Origin: Allacma fusca
Taxonomy: Eukaryota; Arthropoda; Collembola; Symphypleona; Sminthuridae
DNA: 64,000 bases
Direction of reading: 5' to 3'
NCBI GenBank assembly: GCA_947179485.1
Contig: OX359246.1
Location: 45,611,632 to 45,675,631, forward strand
Shown: one piece after another, positions 11,912 to 24,149 of the stretch
How positions within the stretch are numbered: the first letter of the stretch is position 1
Layout: each line of letters opens with the position of its first letter
Translations under genes and position numbers: made by a program
Notes under the pieces: model-generated
What the model saw: only the letters and a program-made list of their open reading frames with translations
Databases searched by the model: none
What the model was told of the DNA's origin: nothing

Positions 11912-12283
11912 ATGCCCCCAAAGACTAGTGGAAAGGCAGCTAAGAAGGCGGGAAAGGCCGCGAAGAACATCACCAAGGGTGACAAGAAAAAGAGGAAGAA
12001 GAGGAAGGAATCATACGCCATTTACATTTACAAAGTGCTGAAGCAGGTCCATCCCGACACTGGGATCTCCTCCAAGGCCATGTCCATCATGAATTCCTTC
12101 GTGAACGACGTGTTCGAGAGGATCGCGGCGGAGTCCTCCAGACTCGCTCACTACAACAAAAGAACCACGATCACCTCCCGGGAGATCCAGACCGCTGTGA
12201 GGTTACTATTGCCTGGGGAGCTTGCAAAGCATGCTGTCTCTGAAGGGACCAAGGCTGTGACCAAGTACACTTCCTCCAAATAG
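11912..12283 (+). CDS. H2B: Histone H2B (copy 1)
   Basis: Intronless, 123 residues. A basic tail ([12 protein letters not shown]...) is followed by the full H2B histone fold ([20 protein letters not shown] to [10 protein letters not shown]). It pairs with H2A in the nucleosome. The gene has its own TATA box and ends in the replication-dependent stem-loop. It differs from the second copy at only two residues in the tail (A17 and T21 here; S17 and V21 there), while the fold is identical. Confidence 0.98.
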   Translation: MPPKTSGKAAKKAGKAAKNITKGDKKKRKKRKESYAIYIYKVLKQVHPDTGISSKAMSIMNSFVNDVFERIAAESSRLAHYNKRTTITSREIQTAVRLLLPGELAKHAVSEGTKAVTKYTSSK

Positions 12284-12316
12284 ATGAATATATTATAATT
12301 GATTGCCTTAACCAAC

Positions 12317-12351
12317 GGCCCTTTTAAGGGCCAATACACTTTCCTAAGAGC
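12317..12351 (+). terminator. Histone mRNA 3' stem-loop and downstream element (H2B copy 1)
   Basis: GGCCCTTTTAAGGGCC (6-bp stem, TTTA loop) at 12317-12332, preceded by CCAAC. The element TTCCTAAGAGC follows at 12341-12351. It sits where U7 snRNA would pair during 3' cleavage. Confidence 0.93.
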
Positions 12352-13075
12352 CTAATACTCAGTAATTAACTTATTGCAATTAGCATCTTACAAAATGCAC
12401 CTACATTACGGGTACGCAAGTATTTGCATTCAGGTGCATTAAACAGTACAGAGCGAAATGTCATACTTCGGAAATATCACAGCATATGAGACGCCCAAAC
12501 CAATTTCTGCATTAAAAAAAATACTAGCTACTCATTTCAGAACATTTTTAATCACCAGAAAAACTAGAGCATTATTCAATTTACTCATGATCAACGAGGA
12601 AAGAATTTAAACCATGATTGCAAAGTATGTAATTACATGTCCTTTACAAAATTGACACAAAAATTACGAATTATAAAAGAAATGCCTGTACTTCTTAAAC
12701 ACTGGTGTCTAGCATTTATTTGTAGCACAATAGTATTTACTATTGTAATGTGAAAGTGAGACCTCACTCGAAAAATTCTTTCCAAAAATAAACAAGGTTC
12801 TAGCTAATGAGTTAAAATGGTGAAAGGGGAAAAAAGGAAATTGTAAATATTATTTTGGTTGCATATTTGAAGAGAGGGGAGATAGCAAGTTAATTACTTA
12901 ACAAAGGTCTGGGCGGGAAATAAAGTGCGGGAAAAATTCCCAACAAGGAGACGGCCGGAGCAGATGGGATTAAATAAAGCCTCTCCTCTCCCCTATAACC
13001 ATTACCATAGTAAGTACTTATATGGAGAGGGACCAGAACATAAAACTGGGCCAGCAATCCACGGTCACTACTCTT
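12352..13075. other. Spacer between H2B and H3
   Basis: AT-rich and noncoding. A GC-richer promoter-proximal part begins near 12900. Confidence 0.55.
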
Positions 13076-13083
13076 TGAAGGAG

Positions 13084-13091
13084 TATAAATA
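13084..13091 (+). promoter_or_regulatory. TATA box of H3
   Basis: TATAAATA, 96 bp before the ATG, followed by CTATTCATTCATTTC in the leader. Confidence 0.75.
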
Positions 13092-13155
13092 CTGACTCAA
13101 ACCTAGAGCTTCTATTCATTCATTTCACTGCTCTCAACTGAGGAAGTTATACTGA

Positions 13156-13590
<435 letters not shown>

Positions 13591-13629
13591 ATGATTTATT
13601 ATTTCAGCGACGATTGTTATACAACCAAC

Positions 13630-13664
13630 GGCCCTTTTAAGGGCCACCATATTTTCCTGGGAGC
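13630..13664 (+). terminator. Histone 3' stem-loop and downstream element (H3)
   Basis: Identical 16-nt stem-loop at 13630-13645, with TTCCTGGGAGC at 13654-13664 after an 8-nt spacer. Confidence 0.93.
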
Positions 13665-15170
13665 TAAATTTTGTAGTGTGAGCTACTTAACGTCCATTGT
13701 AACTCATGGACAATTTTGAAAGATGACCTTGGCTTACATTCAGTGGAAGTAAAGCGTGTTGAATTAACTTGATGGGTATACGATTTTAAATAGACATACG
13801 GAGCTTCAATATTCCTGTCGAATGGTCACTTCAAAAATCCAAGGGTTATTCTCAGGGACGGTGAAAGGGATAATGTATATTGAATAAAATTCAACAAAAT
13901 TTAGAGAACAGCTACAGATGGAATTTCCTTTAATTTTTTGTCAGTACTTATCTTCGTTCGGCTGCCTCGTTTCTGAAGGGATCGTTTCCCGGATGCATCA
14001 TTGTATGTTGTAAGTATTTTTCGGGACCGGCTTGTATTACGACAGTCAAAATAATTGATATAATTCCAAAATGAACATTACAAATGTACGAATTACAATG
14101 GATCGAATCACCTGATTATTTTCTTGGAGAAGGTCTACCTGCTAACAATTCATCTGAAGAGACCATAAAAGCAGTATCTTATAAAGTTTATTTGGAGATC
14201 AATAGATGAAAAAAGAAAAACAAGTAAAAATGACGGCTATTTATTGGTTTACATATTTTTATATAACGTATAAACCATAATATAAAGCAACAAGTATACA
14301 CTGTATACAGTATTGCAGTATATATATTTATTTACTTATAATGTAAGTATACACCAATAATAATTTTTAGAACTTAATTAATAATACATATAAATAAACT
14401 ACAGTATAACCTTAGCAGTTGCCACTGTATTGTGAACGTGACTCTGGCCGACAAAAAAACACAAACTATTACAGAATTATTACAAAATGTATTTGGAATT
14501 TGTTCCAAATTTTGTACAGTAATAATTACGCTGTATTTTAAAAACATGATATTATAAAAATTCTGGCCAAAATATGAGTCCTTTAACTCCCCCGAATTGA
14601 ATACTTCACACCTGCGTTTACTTTAAAGTATACTATAACCATCAATGTCAATTGTTCTAGGTATATCCATTGGATCATTTTTAAGGAAATAAACGACTGG
14701 AAACATTTCAATGATGACGAATTTCAGTAAAAGCTTGCTAATTGTGCTAACGCTGTTACTAATTATTATCCCACGGAAATGAAACAACTTAATTCTCAAT
14801 GGTTGAAAAATCCTTCTAATTGTATAGGAACAAGAATTCAGCCTCAAGCTCTCAAAACATAGTTTTTCCACAAAATCAAAACATTACAAATTCTGAAACA
14901 ATTCCAAAGTATTTCTGTAGCTTGTCCATTCATTCGTAGAAATTTATTATACCCGAAATAGCTCTTACAAACCCATACCTAAAGTACAATTAAGCACGTA
15001 ATTGCCAAAAGGAAATAGGCTAAAACATAATCTTATCAAACCCAAGTAAGTATATTCGTGCTCAATAATAAATTCCAAAGGCAAGAACTGACTCACTACT
15101 CACAACACCCCCGAGGAACAAGTTCCCCTCACTCTCTCGCATATCCGCTCCTCCTCAAATCTTACTCCCA
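13665..15170. other. Spacer between H3 and H1
   Basis: About 1.5 kb, AT-rich with TA-rich runs near 14260-14400. No coding or RNA feature seen. Confidence 0.55.
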
Positions 15171-15177
15171 ACTTGAG

Positions 15178-15185
15178 TATAAATC
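15178..15185 (+). promoter_or_regulatory. TATA box of H1
   Basis: TATAAATC, 78 bp before the chosen ATG at 15256, with an initiator-like GTCAGCATTTCA about 25-30 bp downstream. Confidence 0.7.
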
Positions 15186-15255
15186 CAAATATTCCCAACC
15201 CAGTCAGCATTTCACTCTCAACTTTCTATCGGAACTCACTATTTCAATTGTCAAT

Positions 15256-16017
15256 ATGACGGAAACAGAGCCAACAACTGAGGCTGCAGCGGCCCCCGCC
15301 CCTGCATCCCCTAAAAAGGGCAAAGCAGCAAAGAAGCCCGTAGAGAAGAAATCCCCGAAACCGAAAGGAGAGAAAAAAGTCTCAACTCACCCCCCAGTAG
15401 CTGTCTTGGTCGTTGAGGCCGTGAGCAAGTTAAATGAGAAAGGTGGCTCTTCCCTCCAAGCCATTAAGAAGTCCATCTCTGAGGACCATAAGGATGTGGA
15501 TTTAGGGAAGCTTGCTCCCTTCATCAAAAAAGCCTTAGTCAAGGCTGTGGAGAAAGGGACTTTGCTCCAAACCAAAGGCAAGGGAGCTGCTGGCTCCTTC
15601 AAGCTTGCCGTCAAACCTAAGGCAGCTAAAAAGCCTGCGGGAGAGACGAAGCCCAAGGTGAAGAAGCCCAAGGCGGCTGCAGAAGGCAAGCCTAAAAAAC
15701 CCGCTGCAAAGAAAGCTGCCAAGCCCAAGTCACCTAAAGCAGCTCCAAGCTCTCCGAAGAAAGCAGTCGGAGCAAAGCCCAAAGCTCCGAAAGCCGCGTC
15801 TCCGAAAAAGGCTGCTGCTCCAAAACCCAAAGCAGCTAAAAAGCCTGTGTCAGTTGTAGCCGAGAAGAAACCAAAGGCTACTACTAAAACAGCGAAGCCG
15901 AAGGAAGCAGTAAAGACAAAGTTGCCTAAGAAGGAGAAACCTGTTGTCAAGTCCAAGCCTAATAAGCCTGCCAAGAAACCCGCAGCTCCGAAGAAGGCTG
16001 CGGCTGGAAAGCAATAA
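15256..16017 (+). CDS. H1: Linker histone H1
   Basis: Intronless, 253 residues from the ATG at 15256. The reading frame is open further upstream to 15058, but that stretch covers the TATA box and leader, so I start at 15256. A short acidic then basic N-tail precedes the winged-helix globular domain at residues ~43-118 ([37 protein letters not shown]). The C-tail is a long Lys/Ala/Pro-rich stretch with repeated KPKA and SPKK motifs, the DNA-binding and CDK-site type. It binds linker DNA at the nucleosome dyad. The large minus-strand frame across the tail is an artefact of the repetitive codons. Confidence 0.97.
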   Translation: MTETEPTTEAAAAPAPASPKKGKAAKKPVEKKSPKPKGEKKVSTHPPVAVLVVEAVSKLNEKGGSSLQAIKKSISEDHKDVDLGKLAPFIKKALVKAVEKGTLLQTKGKGAAGSFKLAVKPKAAKKPAGETKPKVKKPKAAAEGKPKKPAAKKAAKPKSPKAAPSSPKKAVGAKPKAPKAASPKKAAAPKPKAAKKPVSVVAEKKPKATTKTAKPKEAVKTKLPKKEKPVVKSKPNKPAKKPAAPKKAAAGKQ

Positions 16018-16051
16018 AAATGTTTTTCTCGGAATTCTTCTAAAACCCAAC

Positions 16052-16086
16052 GGCCCTTTTAAGGGCCACCATATTCTACGGAGAGC
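16052..16086 (+). terminator. Histone 3' stem-loop and downstream element (H1)
   Basis: Same 16-nt stem-loop at 16052-16067. The downstream element is the most diverged of the set (CTACGGAGAGC ending at 16086), but its AGAGC end is kept at the same distance. Confidence 0.9.
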
Positions 16087-17606
<1,520 letters not shown>

Positions 17607-17655
17607 GATCCTTAGATTATGGGAGCCTTCCAATCATCTCTATATTGTAACCAAC

Positions 17656-17690
17656 GGCCCTTTTAAGGGCCACCATATTTTCCTAAGAGC
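17656..17690 (+). terminator. Histone 3' stem-loop and downstream element (H4)
   Basis: Identical stem-loop at 17656-17671 and TTCCTAAGAGC at 17680-17690. Confidence 0.93.
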
Positions 17691-18680
17691 TCAAATAATT
17701 CAAAATATTAGGATTTTAAAATGTTCCTAATTAAATTCAGCGATTCCTTTAATTACTCACATTTTTGCTGCAGTCTTAATCTCAATCTAAATCATTTACA
17801 AAATGAAACTTCTAAAGTTAATAAAATGAATTAATCTTGAAGGAATTCAAATCAAATAACACATTCCAGTGTACTTACTCATTTGATTTCGTCATTGTCA
17901 CATCTTATTGTTAGCATGATCATATTTTTTTTCCTACCTCCATTTCATATTACAAATGACATCATCAACATAATTATACTGACAATGAAACATGAAACCT
18001 TGAGTTATATGTGGTTGCGAAAATAAATTTCTAAACATTGAAACACTCACCTCACCTCACAGGTGCATGCTAATCTTTAGACTTACAATTATATGAAAGC
18101 CCTATCATTCTGATGTAGGGGTTTTAAGGAGAGAGTTTTAAATATTTCAAAATCAAATATTAAAATTCAAAAATATTTCCTCCTTGTAATATTTCAATTT
18201 ATAAAAGTATAGTATTTTGTGAACTATAGTGTAAGTATAAATGCAGTGTTTTAATTGCAGTAATAATATTATTATCATTAGAAATACTTACTTCACTTCC
18301 TTACTAAAAGTACTGCCAAAATTAAGGAAATTATTATTGGAATTCACCAAATTGCACTAATTTGAGAACCATGTGAAATATAAATTTTGTGTGAATTTTA
18401 AATTCAAATGTAAATGTCTCCCGAATATTCAGGTGTATTTTTGGTTAATTTTTGCTAATTAAATAGTGTACTCGTATACGTTCTTGGCACTATAGTTGAA
18501 AAATAATTTATTTGATAAGGATGCAAAGTTGGGGTAAACTGAGACATAACGGTATCAAGAGACCTTCACACGGCAAGGGTTGGAGTGAACAGAGCTCTGT
18601 ACTTCGCGGGGCATATTGAGACACTCTAATAACAGCAGCCGCCTCCTTCGTACTCGCGCATACACTCTTCCTACTCCCCT
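17691..18680. other. Spacer between H4 and H2A
   Basis: AT-rich, noncoding. The last 150 bp before the H2A TATA box become GC-richer. Confidence 0.55.
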
Positions 18681-18687
18681 CGCCGAC

Positions 18688-18695
18688 TATAAATA
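18688..18695 (+). promoter_or_regulatory. TATA box of H2A
   Basis: TATAAATA, 100 bp before the ATG. Confidence 0.75.
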
Positions 18696-18748
18696 CTGCT
18701 GCTACCTCAGTCCTAACTATCATTCTCTTCGTAGCTACCAAGGAGTAA

Positions 18749-19165
<417 letters not shown>

Positions 19166-19204
19166 AAAATCCAAGTCCTTTTTTATTCAAGAAACTTAAC
19201 CAAC

Positions 19205-19239
19205 GGCCCTTTTAAGGGCCACCACAATTTCCTAAGAGC
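19205..19239 (+). terminator. Histone 3' stem-loop and downstream element (H2A)
   Basis: Identical stem-loop at 19205-19220 and TTCCTAAGAGC at 19229-19239. Confidence 0.93.
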
Positions 19240-19735
19240 AAAGTATTTTAATACATTTCCACGACAAAATTTACGCTTGCCATACAAAGTGACAGTACAA
19301 GTTTAAATTCACTAGACTCATTAAAATTCATTACTTCTGTTCAGGTGGTACTTTATTTAAGTCCAGAATTAACATACAAGTAGGTTTAAAGCATAACAGC
19401 AGTTGACTCAGTTTATTTAAATTTTGTCGGTAACCTTGGACGAAGACGCTGACATTATGAATATTTAAAACTTATTATTATTATGGAAATTTGGAAACAC
19501 CCTTCGAAAAATAATCCCATGACTTCCGCACCAACAAGCTTATAGTTATGGAATATTTAAATTATTTCGATTTTAAAAAAATAGGCTCCAAAGCGTAATA
19601 ATTTATTTAAAAAAAAACAAACAGGATTGGATGGAGCGACGCAGTAAAAGTTGGATCAATAGCCTCAGGGACGAGAGACTCCCTCTCATTACTCGACACT
19701 CGCTCCTGCTGCTCCCACTCCCCCCATCCTACTCC
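19240..19735. other. Spacer between H2A and second H2B
   Basis: Noncoding, AT-rich; shorter than the other histone spacers. Confidence 0.55.
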
Positions 19736-19744
19736 GCCACGGGG

Positions 19745-19752
19745 TATATAAA
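19745..19752 (+). promoter_or_regulatory. TATA box of H2B copy 2
   Basis: TATATAAA, 98 bp before the ATG. An initiator-like CGTCAGTAAG follows about 25 bp on, and ACTATTCATTCC matches the H3 leader. Confidence 0.72.
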
Positions 19753-19842
19753 CAAGCCTCCTGCTGATCGTCAGTAAGTTACTATTCATTCCTGCTGCGG
19801 TACGAGTGGAAGTTAAAGTGGAAGCTCTCAGGAATTCTCACC

Positions 19843-20214
19843 ATGCCCCCAAAGACTAGTGGAAAGGCAGCTAAGAAGGCGGGGAAGGCCTCGAAGAACA
19901 TCGTCAAGGGTGATAAGAAAAAGAGGAAGAAGAGGAAGGAATCGTACGCCATTTACATTTACAAAGTGTTGAAGCAGGTCCATCCCGACACTGGGATCTC
20001 CTCCAAGGCCATGTCCATCATGAACTCCTTCGTGAACGACGTGTTCGAGAGGATCGCGGCGGAGTCCTCCCGACTCGCCCACTACAACAAAAGGACCACG
20101 ATCACCTCCCGGGAGATCCAGACCGCCGTGAGGTTACTTTTGCCTGGGGAGCTTGCAAAGCATGCTGTCTCTGAAGGAACCAAGGCTGTGACCAAGTACA
20201 CTTCCTCCAAATAG
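19843..20214 (+). CDS. H2B: Histone H2B (copy 2)
   Basis: Intronless, 123 residues, differing from copy 1 only at residues 17 and 21. The coding DNA is also nearly identical, while the two promoters are not. It is the last histone of the block; the next gene converges on it from the minus strand. It may be the first gene of a second repeat unit that was lost. Confidence 0.98.
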   Translation: MPPKTSGKAAKKAGKASKNIVKGDKKKRKKRKESYAIYIYKVLKQVHPDTGISSKAMSIMNSFVNDVFERIAAESSRLAHYNKRTTITSREIQTAVRLLLPGELAKHAVSEGTKAVTKYTSSK

Positions 20215-20249
20215 ATGAAATTTTGTTATAATTGATTGCCTGAACCAAC

Positions 20250-20284
20250 GGCCCTTTTAAGGGCCACCATACCTTCCTGAGAGC
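20250..20284 (+). terminator. Histone 3' stem-loop and downstream element (H2B copy 2)
   Basis: Identical stem-loop at 20250-20265 and TTCCTGAGAGC at 20274-20284. Confidence 0.93.
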
Positions 20285-20446
20285 AGTATTAGATTTTTGA
20301 TGGAGATTTAAATGACAAAAAAAAAAGCTGTGATAATAGGGATTTTGGGATATTAAATGCTTAAAATATTGAATGAAAGTAAATATGATAGTGAATAAGT
20401 ATTACGTGTGGTTACAATGAATACGGTAAGACTCAAAAAAAATAAA

Positions 20447-22019
20447 TCAAAATACAAGATTGATAGGTGGCAGGGAGAAATTAATAGATTCTTCAAATTT
20501 GAGGGAATTGTTGACTCTGGAGGTGGAATTTGGGGAAATATCAATTTGTTTAAAATAGTTGACATTCACGTTATAGAAAGAGCACTGGCCAATGAGTTGC
20601 TCCAGCCGAGTGATGACCCCTGGAGGGGTTGACGTTGAGACTTCGACTGAGGTCAGCTCAGTCCAGGTGCTACTCGTTGTGGAGCTCCAGTTGTAGGAAC
20701 TTTCCTGGCTGGGGCCAATTTTGGCTGAAAATACGGCTTGAAGGGATGACCCCAATAGTCCTCCGGATGTGCTCAATTCCCAGTCGGAATAAAATCGGAA
20801 GGCTTTCTTCTCGGATTTGGTGGCTGACTGTGAGACTTGGATTCCAACAGTTTGGATGAATTTGCAGACCATGTCCTGGAGGCCGGAGCTGTTGTCGCAG
20901 ACGGACACTGACTGGAAGGTCTCTGTTGGAGTGCAATTCAGAGCTGGGGTGGGGACTTTGCGACATTGTATCTCCATCTTTTTAATTAATTTACCTAAAA
21001 AAAATCCAAAATATTAAGTATAAATAATATTCTGTTTGTAGGGTTGGTCATATTATGGTCTTCGCTACTGGGGACTTGGCAGTTTCGAAGTGAACTCCCG
21101 TATATGGTAGGTAAGAATTAAAGAGGAGGTTATAAAGGTTATATGGCCAACATGAATGGTTAAGGGTAAGAATGTAACTAAAAAAATATTTTTGATTGTT
21201 AGTATTTAGGTATATTTACTTGGATGTTCAATATCAACTTGGAGACCAATGAGGGCCTCGTCCTCCTCACATTCCAGCGTTCCTGGGTCAATGGAGTCCG
21301 TTAAGTTGCAAATGGGTTCAATCTGTTCCAGGAAATTTTGAGCGTGGTTTTTAATGAATTTCAGGCCCCTAACGGCACCTTTGCAAGTACTGGTAGAAAA
21401 ATCTTCCGGAATGATCCCATGAGTGTTGATAACTTTAGTAGGGGATTTGTGCCCGGGTCGGTAGCAGTGGATCGTTATACCGGAAGTAAGATCAGCAGGG
21501 GAGAAGTCCATTCTTCGGATGTAGGTCAAGTGGGGGCAGTTGACACGGGCTTGCCGAACTGGACAAGGCTGGACGGATTTCATTTTATGATTCCACTTCC
21601 GCTTTTGTAGCCAAGGAACCTCCAATGTGGGATATTTTAGGAAATCGTGCTTACCAGTGCAGCCCTTTGAGGGAAAGATTTTCATACAAGAGCCCTTTAA
21701 GATTTTAATTGACGACACTCGAGTGGCCATCGAAGGGAAAAATGTACATCTTTCAATTTTGTAACGTTTGGCTTCCCCTGTAAATATTATTCTCAAATTA
21801 TTACTAAAGCCATTCGAAGAAAATTCCCATAGAGAGCTTATAATATTATGATTGTATTTTGTATCTTCATTACAGATTACTCTACCAATTTGTTTTAAAA
21901 TGCTCACCCTTATAATCTCGATCAGGGAACGTTTCCAACTCTACAGTGTCCTCAAAAGTTCTCACCCCTTCGGTAACAATGAAATGTAATAGCAATAGCA
22001 AGAATAATTGAGTGGCCAT
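20447..22019 (-). CDS. Secreted beta/gamma-crystallin-like + aerolysin-like protein
   Basis: Three minus-strand exons with matching phases: 21908-22019, 21220-21777 and 20447-20994; 405 residues. A signal peptide is followed (about residues 22-75) by a stretch resembling a beta/gamma-crystallin double Greek key: an FPDRDYKG motif, then TRVSSIKIL-GSC-K-F-G. The middle (about 75-240) is Cys-rich and unassigned. The C-terminal ~165 residues match the aerolysin/ETX/natterin pore-forming pattern: alternating Ser/Thr strands (NWSSTTSSTWTELTS) leading into a STSTPPG turn and a Cys-ending strand. Amphibian beta-gamma-CAT proteins have this combination. Role inferred: defensive or endolysosomal membrane-acting protein. 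The fold call is by eye from patterns, so function is unproven. Confidence 0.6.
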
Positions 22020-22699
22020 TTTTGAGGTATTTGTTCTACGTATATTGTGTGCACAAAATTTATTGTTTGATCTATACCTATAGTTTAAATTTTAATTCAG
22101 TTACACTATTGTACAGCAAATGCGCTAATGCTAGTCTACCTGAATTTTTTCTAATATGCGACTCGTTCGAATGGATACAGGAAACTGCAATATAATTTTA
22201 AGTTGGCCCCATACCATGAATATTTATAGAAAAGATTTATTTTTAACTGATAAAATTGCAAGGGAGCTTAAACAAGAGTTAGTCCTTCTAAATTATTGCT
22301 AGTGCATATGGGTTGCTTAATATTTATCAATCCAAATATTGAATACCAACACACAATGTTACAACTATACATATGTATGTATCTACATGTACTTGTTAAT
22401 GAATTACATGACAGAGGTCAAGTATCAGAACTCATGCATAAAAATTGTTTGGGTACTTCTTTATGCAGGTAGGGATGTCCGTCATAATAAATCGATACGA
22501 TATTTATCTTTAAAAGATTGTTTTTTTAGGAACGATACCTGACGATAAATTATTGTCAGCAATGTTTAAGTGATACAATGTTTCAGTAGTTATATTATCG
22601 TTCATCAGGTGAACGATTGATTTTGCAAATTCTGGACAGTCTGCCGACTGCTGATTGTACTTTTACGAGTGTGAACTTTGTTTCTAATGTAAGGTCAAG
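22020..22699. other. Intergenic; possible degraded hAT fragment next to the DIRS insertion
   Basis: Mostly noncoding. The stretch 22470-22640 has several ATCGATACGAT / AACGAT(A/T) motifs in both orientations after GGTAGGGATGTCC, in the style of hAT subterminal repeats, but no second end or target duplication is visible. Confidence 0.3.
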
Positions 22700-22775
22700 T
22701 ATAATTTATAGTTAAACGAGACTTACCTGTAAGGTGAAGTTTGACTGTAATTATATGAATTACCGAAGACCTGAA

Positions 22776-22903
22776 AGTATAGAACTGGACAAGTTTACTA
22801 GATGTAGTATTATGCCTTCATGCATAAGCTGAGCACATGTACTTTAAAGATAAAGAAAAATTGAAAGGTACCATGCCTCCACTCGCGCGTCCCTTCCTCA
22901 GTT
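22776..22903. repeat. DIRS inverted terminal repeat (right end of element)
   Basis: Pairs with 27519-27646. Its outer extension (about 22700-22775) is copied in inverse in the internal complementary region. Confidence 0.88.
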
Positions 22904-22952
22904 ATTTAGAGATAGATGATTTTTCTTCATGATGCGGGCGGGTGCGGCGGGT

Positions 22953-23092
22953 TAGTTCTATACTTTCAGGTCTTCGGTAATTCATATAATTACAGTCAAA
23001 CTTCACCTTACAGGTAAGTCTCGTTTAACTATAAATTATATTTCATTACCTCGACTCTTCAGTATAGAACTGGACAAGTTTACTAGATGTAG
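22953..23092. repeat. DIRS internal complementary region
   Basis: The segment 22953-23040 is the reverse complement of 22700-22788 (the element's right end). The segment 23034-23092 is the reverse complement of 27615-27673 (its left end). The two parts abut at an ATAAATTATATTTC junction. This is the splint thought to align both ends during formation of the circular DNA intermediate. Confidence 0.85.
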
Positions 23093-23144
23093 ATGTTTAA
23101 AGAGCAATGAAAAATCAGCGGTACTGACACAATCATCTATTTAT

Positions 23145-24149
23145 TTATCGGGACAGCAAAACGTCCTGATATTCCGAAACCGTTTCGATAGGACGGTTGT
23201 AAAACTTTGCAAAAACGCCAGAGTTGGCTCGCCAACCTGCACAACTTAATATGATATCTACATTAATTCCCTTGGAAAAAACTTTCGAAGTCGACGCATG
23301 TCGGTAAGAGTGTGCTTTAAACTTTGTAACATCAATTCCACACAGCTTCAACCCTAATTTCAACCACCGACTCAGGGTCTGATTTAAGGCCGGTGTAAAG
23401 GGTCTCTGAGTACATAAAAATAACTTATCAGAACTCCGGTAACCCGCTGTCACCTTCAAATACTCCTGCAGAGTTCTACCGACGCATAACTTATCTTCGG
23501 GGTAGAACGAAAATTGAAAACATGGTGACGGAACTCCGGGTCGTGAAGTTTTGATTAAAGCTGGAATAGTAATTTCAATCCCAGACTCGTGTATAGTAAT
23601 ATTCGAAACTAAAATAGAATTAATTGTCTGCACCCTTTGTGCAGTAACTACAGCTAACAAAGAAACAAGTTTAATCGTCAATCTAAGAAGGGTTAGTTCG
23701 TTGTTAAGTGGCCACTGGCCAAACATGGTTAATATAATGTTCACATCCCAAGTAGTTTGGTATTTGGGTTGCGGTGGTCGTTGTCTGTAAATACCTTTGA
23801 CAAATCGTGACACAATGGGGTGAGAACCCACTGAATGACCCTCGATTGCTGGCAAAAAAAGTGACAACGCTGATCTTGCGGTATTAATTGCGCTATACCC
23901 TCGACCGTTTTTAAATAATGACAATAGAAACTCAAGCACTTCTTTCACCAGTGGGGCTCTTGAAGATATCCGTGTGTTGTTGCAAAATTGGAACCAAAGC
24001 TTGTAATACGATTCATATTGTTTTCGGGTATTAGGAGCACATGATGCTAGAATTACATCGACAACTTCATCACTTAACCCTTCACTCGCAAATTTTCTCC
24101 GGAGATTATTGCGGCCGCTAATCTGAGATTCTTCGACAACGGATGGGGC
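23145..24149 (-). CDS. DIRS tyrosine recombinase
   Basis: Open from just after a TAG at 24150-24152 to the stop at 23145, about 334 residues; the first ATG is at 23948. It contains the catalytic residues of the phage-integrase family: an Arg in TAQRVQT, the H-x-x-R motif HSYRHAS, a Trp in CAGWR, and the nucleophile Tyr in KFYNRP. It integrates the circular DNA. The N-terminal ~25 codons overlap the end of the RT frame, so its translation may depend on reinitiation or a spliced message (a TTATTTCTAG acceptor-like stretch precedes the frame). Confidence 0.88.
   Translation of the reverse strand, partial: APSVVEESQISGRNNLRRKFASEGLSDEVVDVILASCAPNTRKQYESYYKLWFQFCNNTRISSRAPLVKEVLEFLLSLFKNGRGYSAINTARSALSLFLPAIEGHSVGSHPIVSRFVKGIYRQRPPQPKYQTTWDVNIILTMFGQWPLNNELTLLRLTIKLVSLLAVVTAQRVQTINSILVSNITIHESGIEITIPALIKTSRPGVPSPCFQFSFYPEDKLCVGRTLQEYLKVTAGYRSSDKLFLCTQRPFTPALNQTLSRWLKLGLKLCGIDVTKFKAHSYRHASTSKVFSKGINVDIILSCAGWRANSGVFAKFYNRPIETVSEYQDVLLSR

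Noticed and set aside
15058-15255. Upstream extension of the H1 reading frame by 66 codons
   Set aside because: The stretch spans the TATA box and leader; the ATG at 15256 gives a normal H1 N-terminus.
15387-15974. 195-codon minus-strand frame over histone H1
   Set aside because: It is the antisense of the Lys/Ala/Pro-rich H1 tail; its Ala/Phe/Gly-rich product and exact overlap mark it as an artefact.
22776-23092. Treating the palindromic block beside the DIRS as a separate inverted-repeat transposon
   Set aside because: Its arms are exactly the complements of the two DIRS ends, which the DIRS internal complementary region explains fully.
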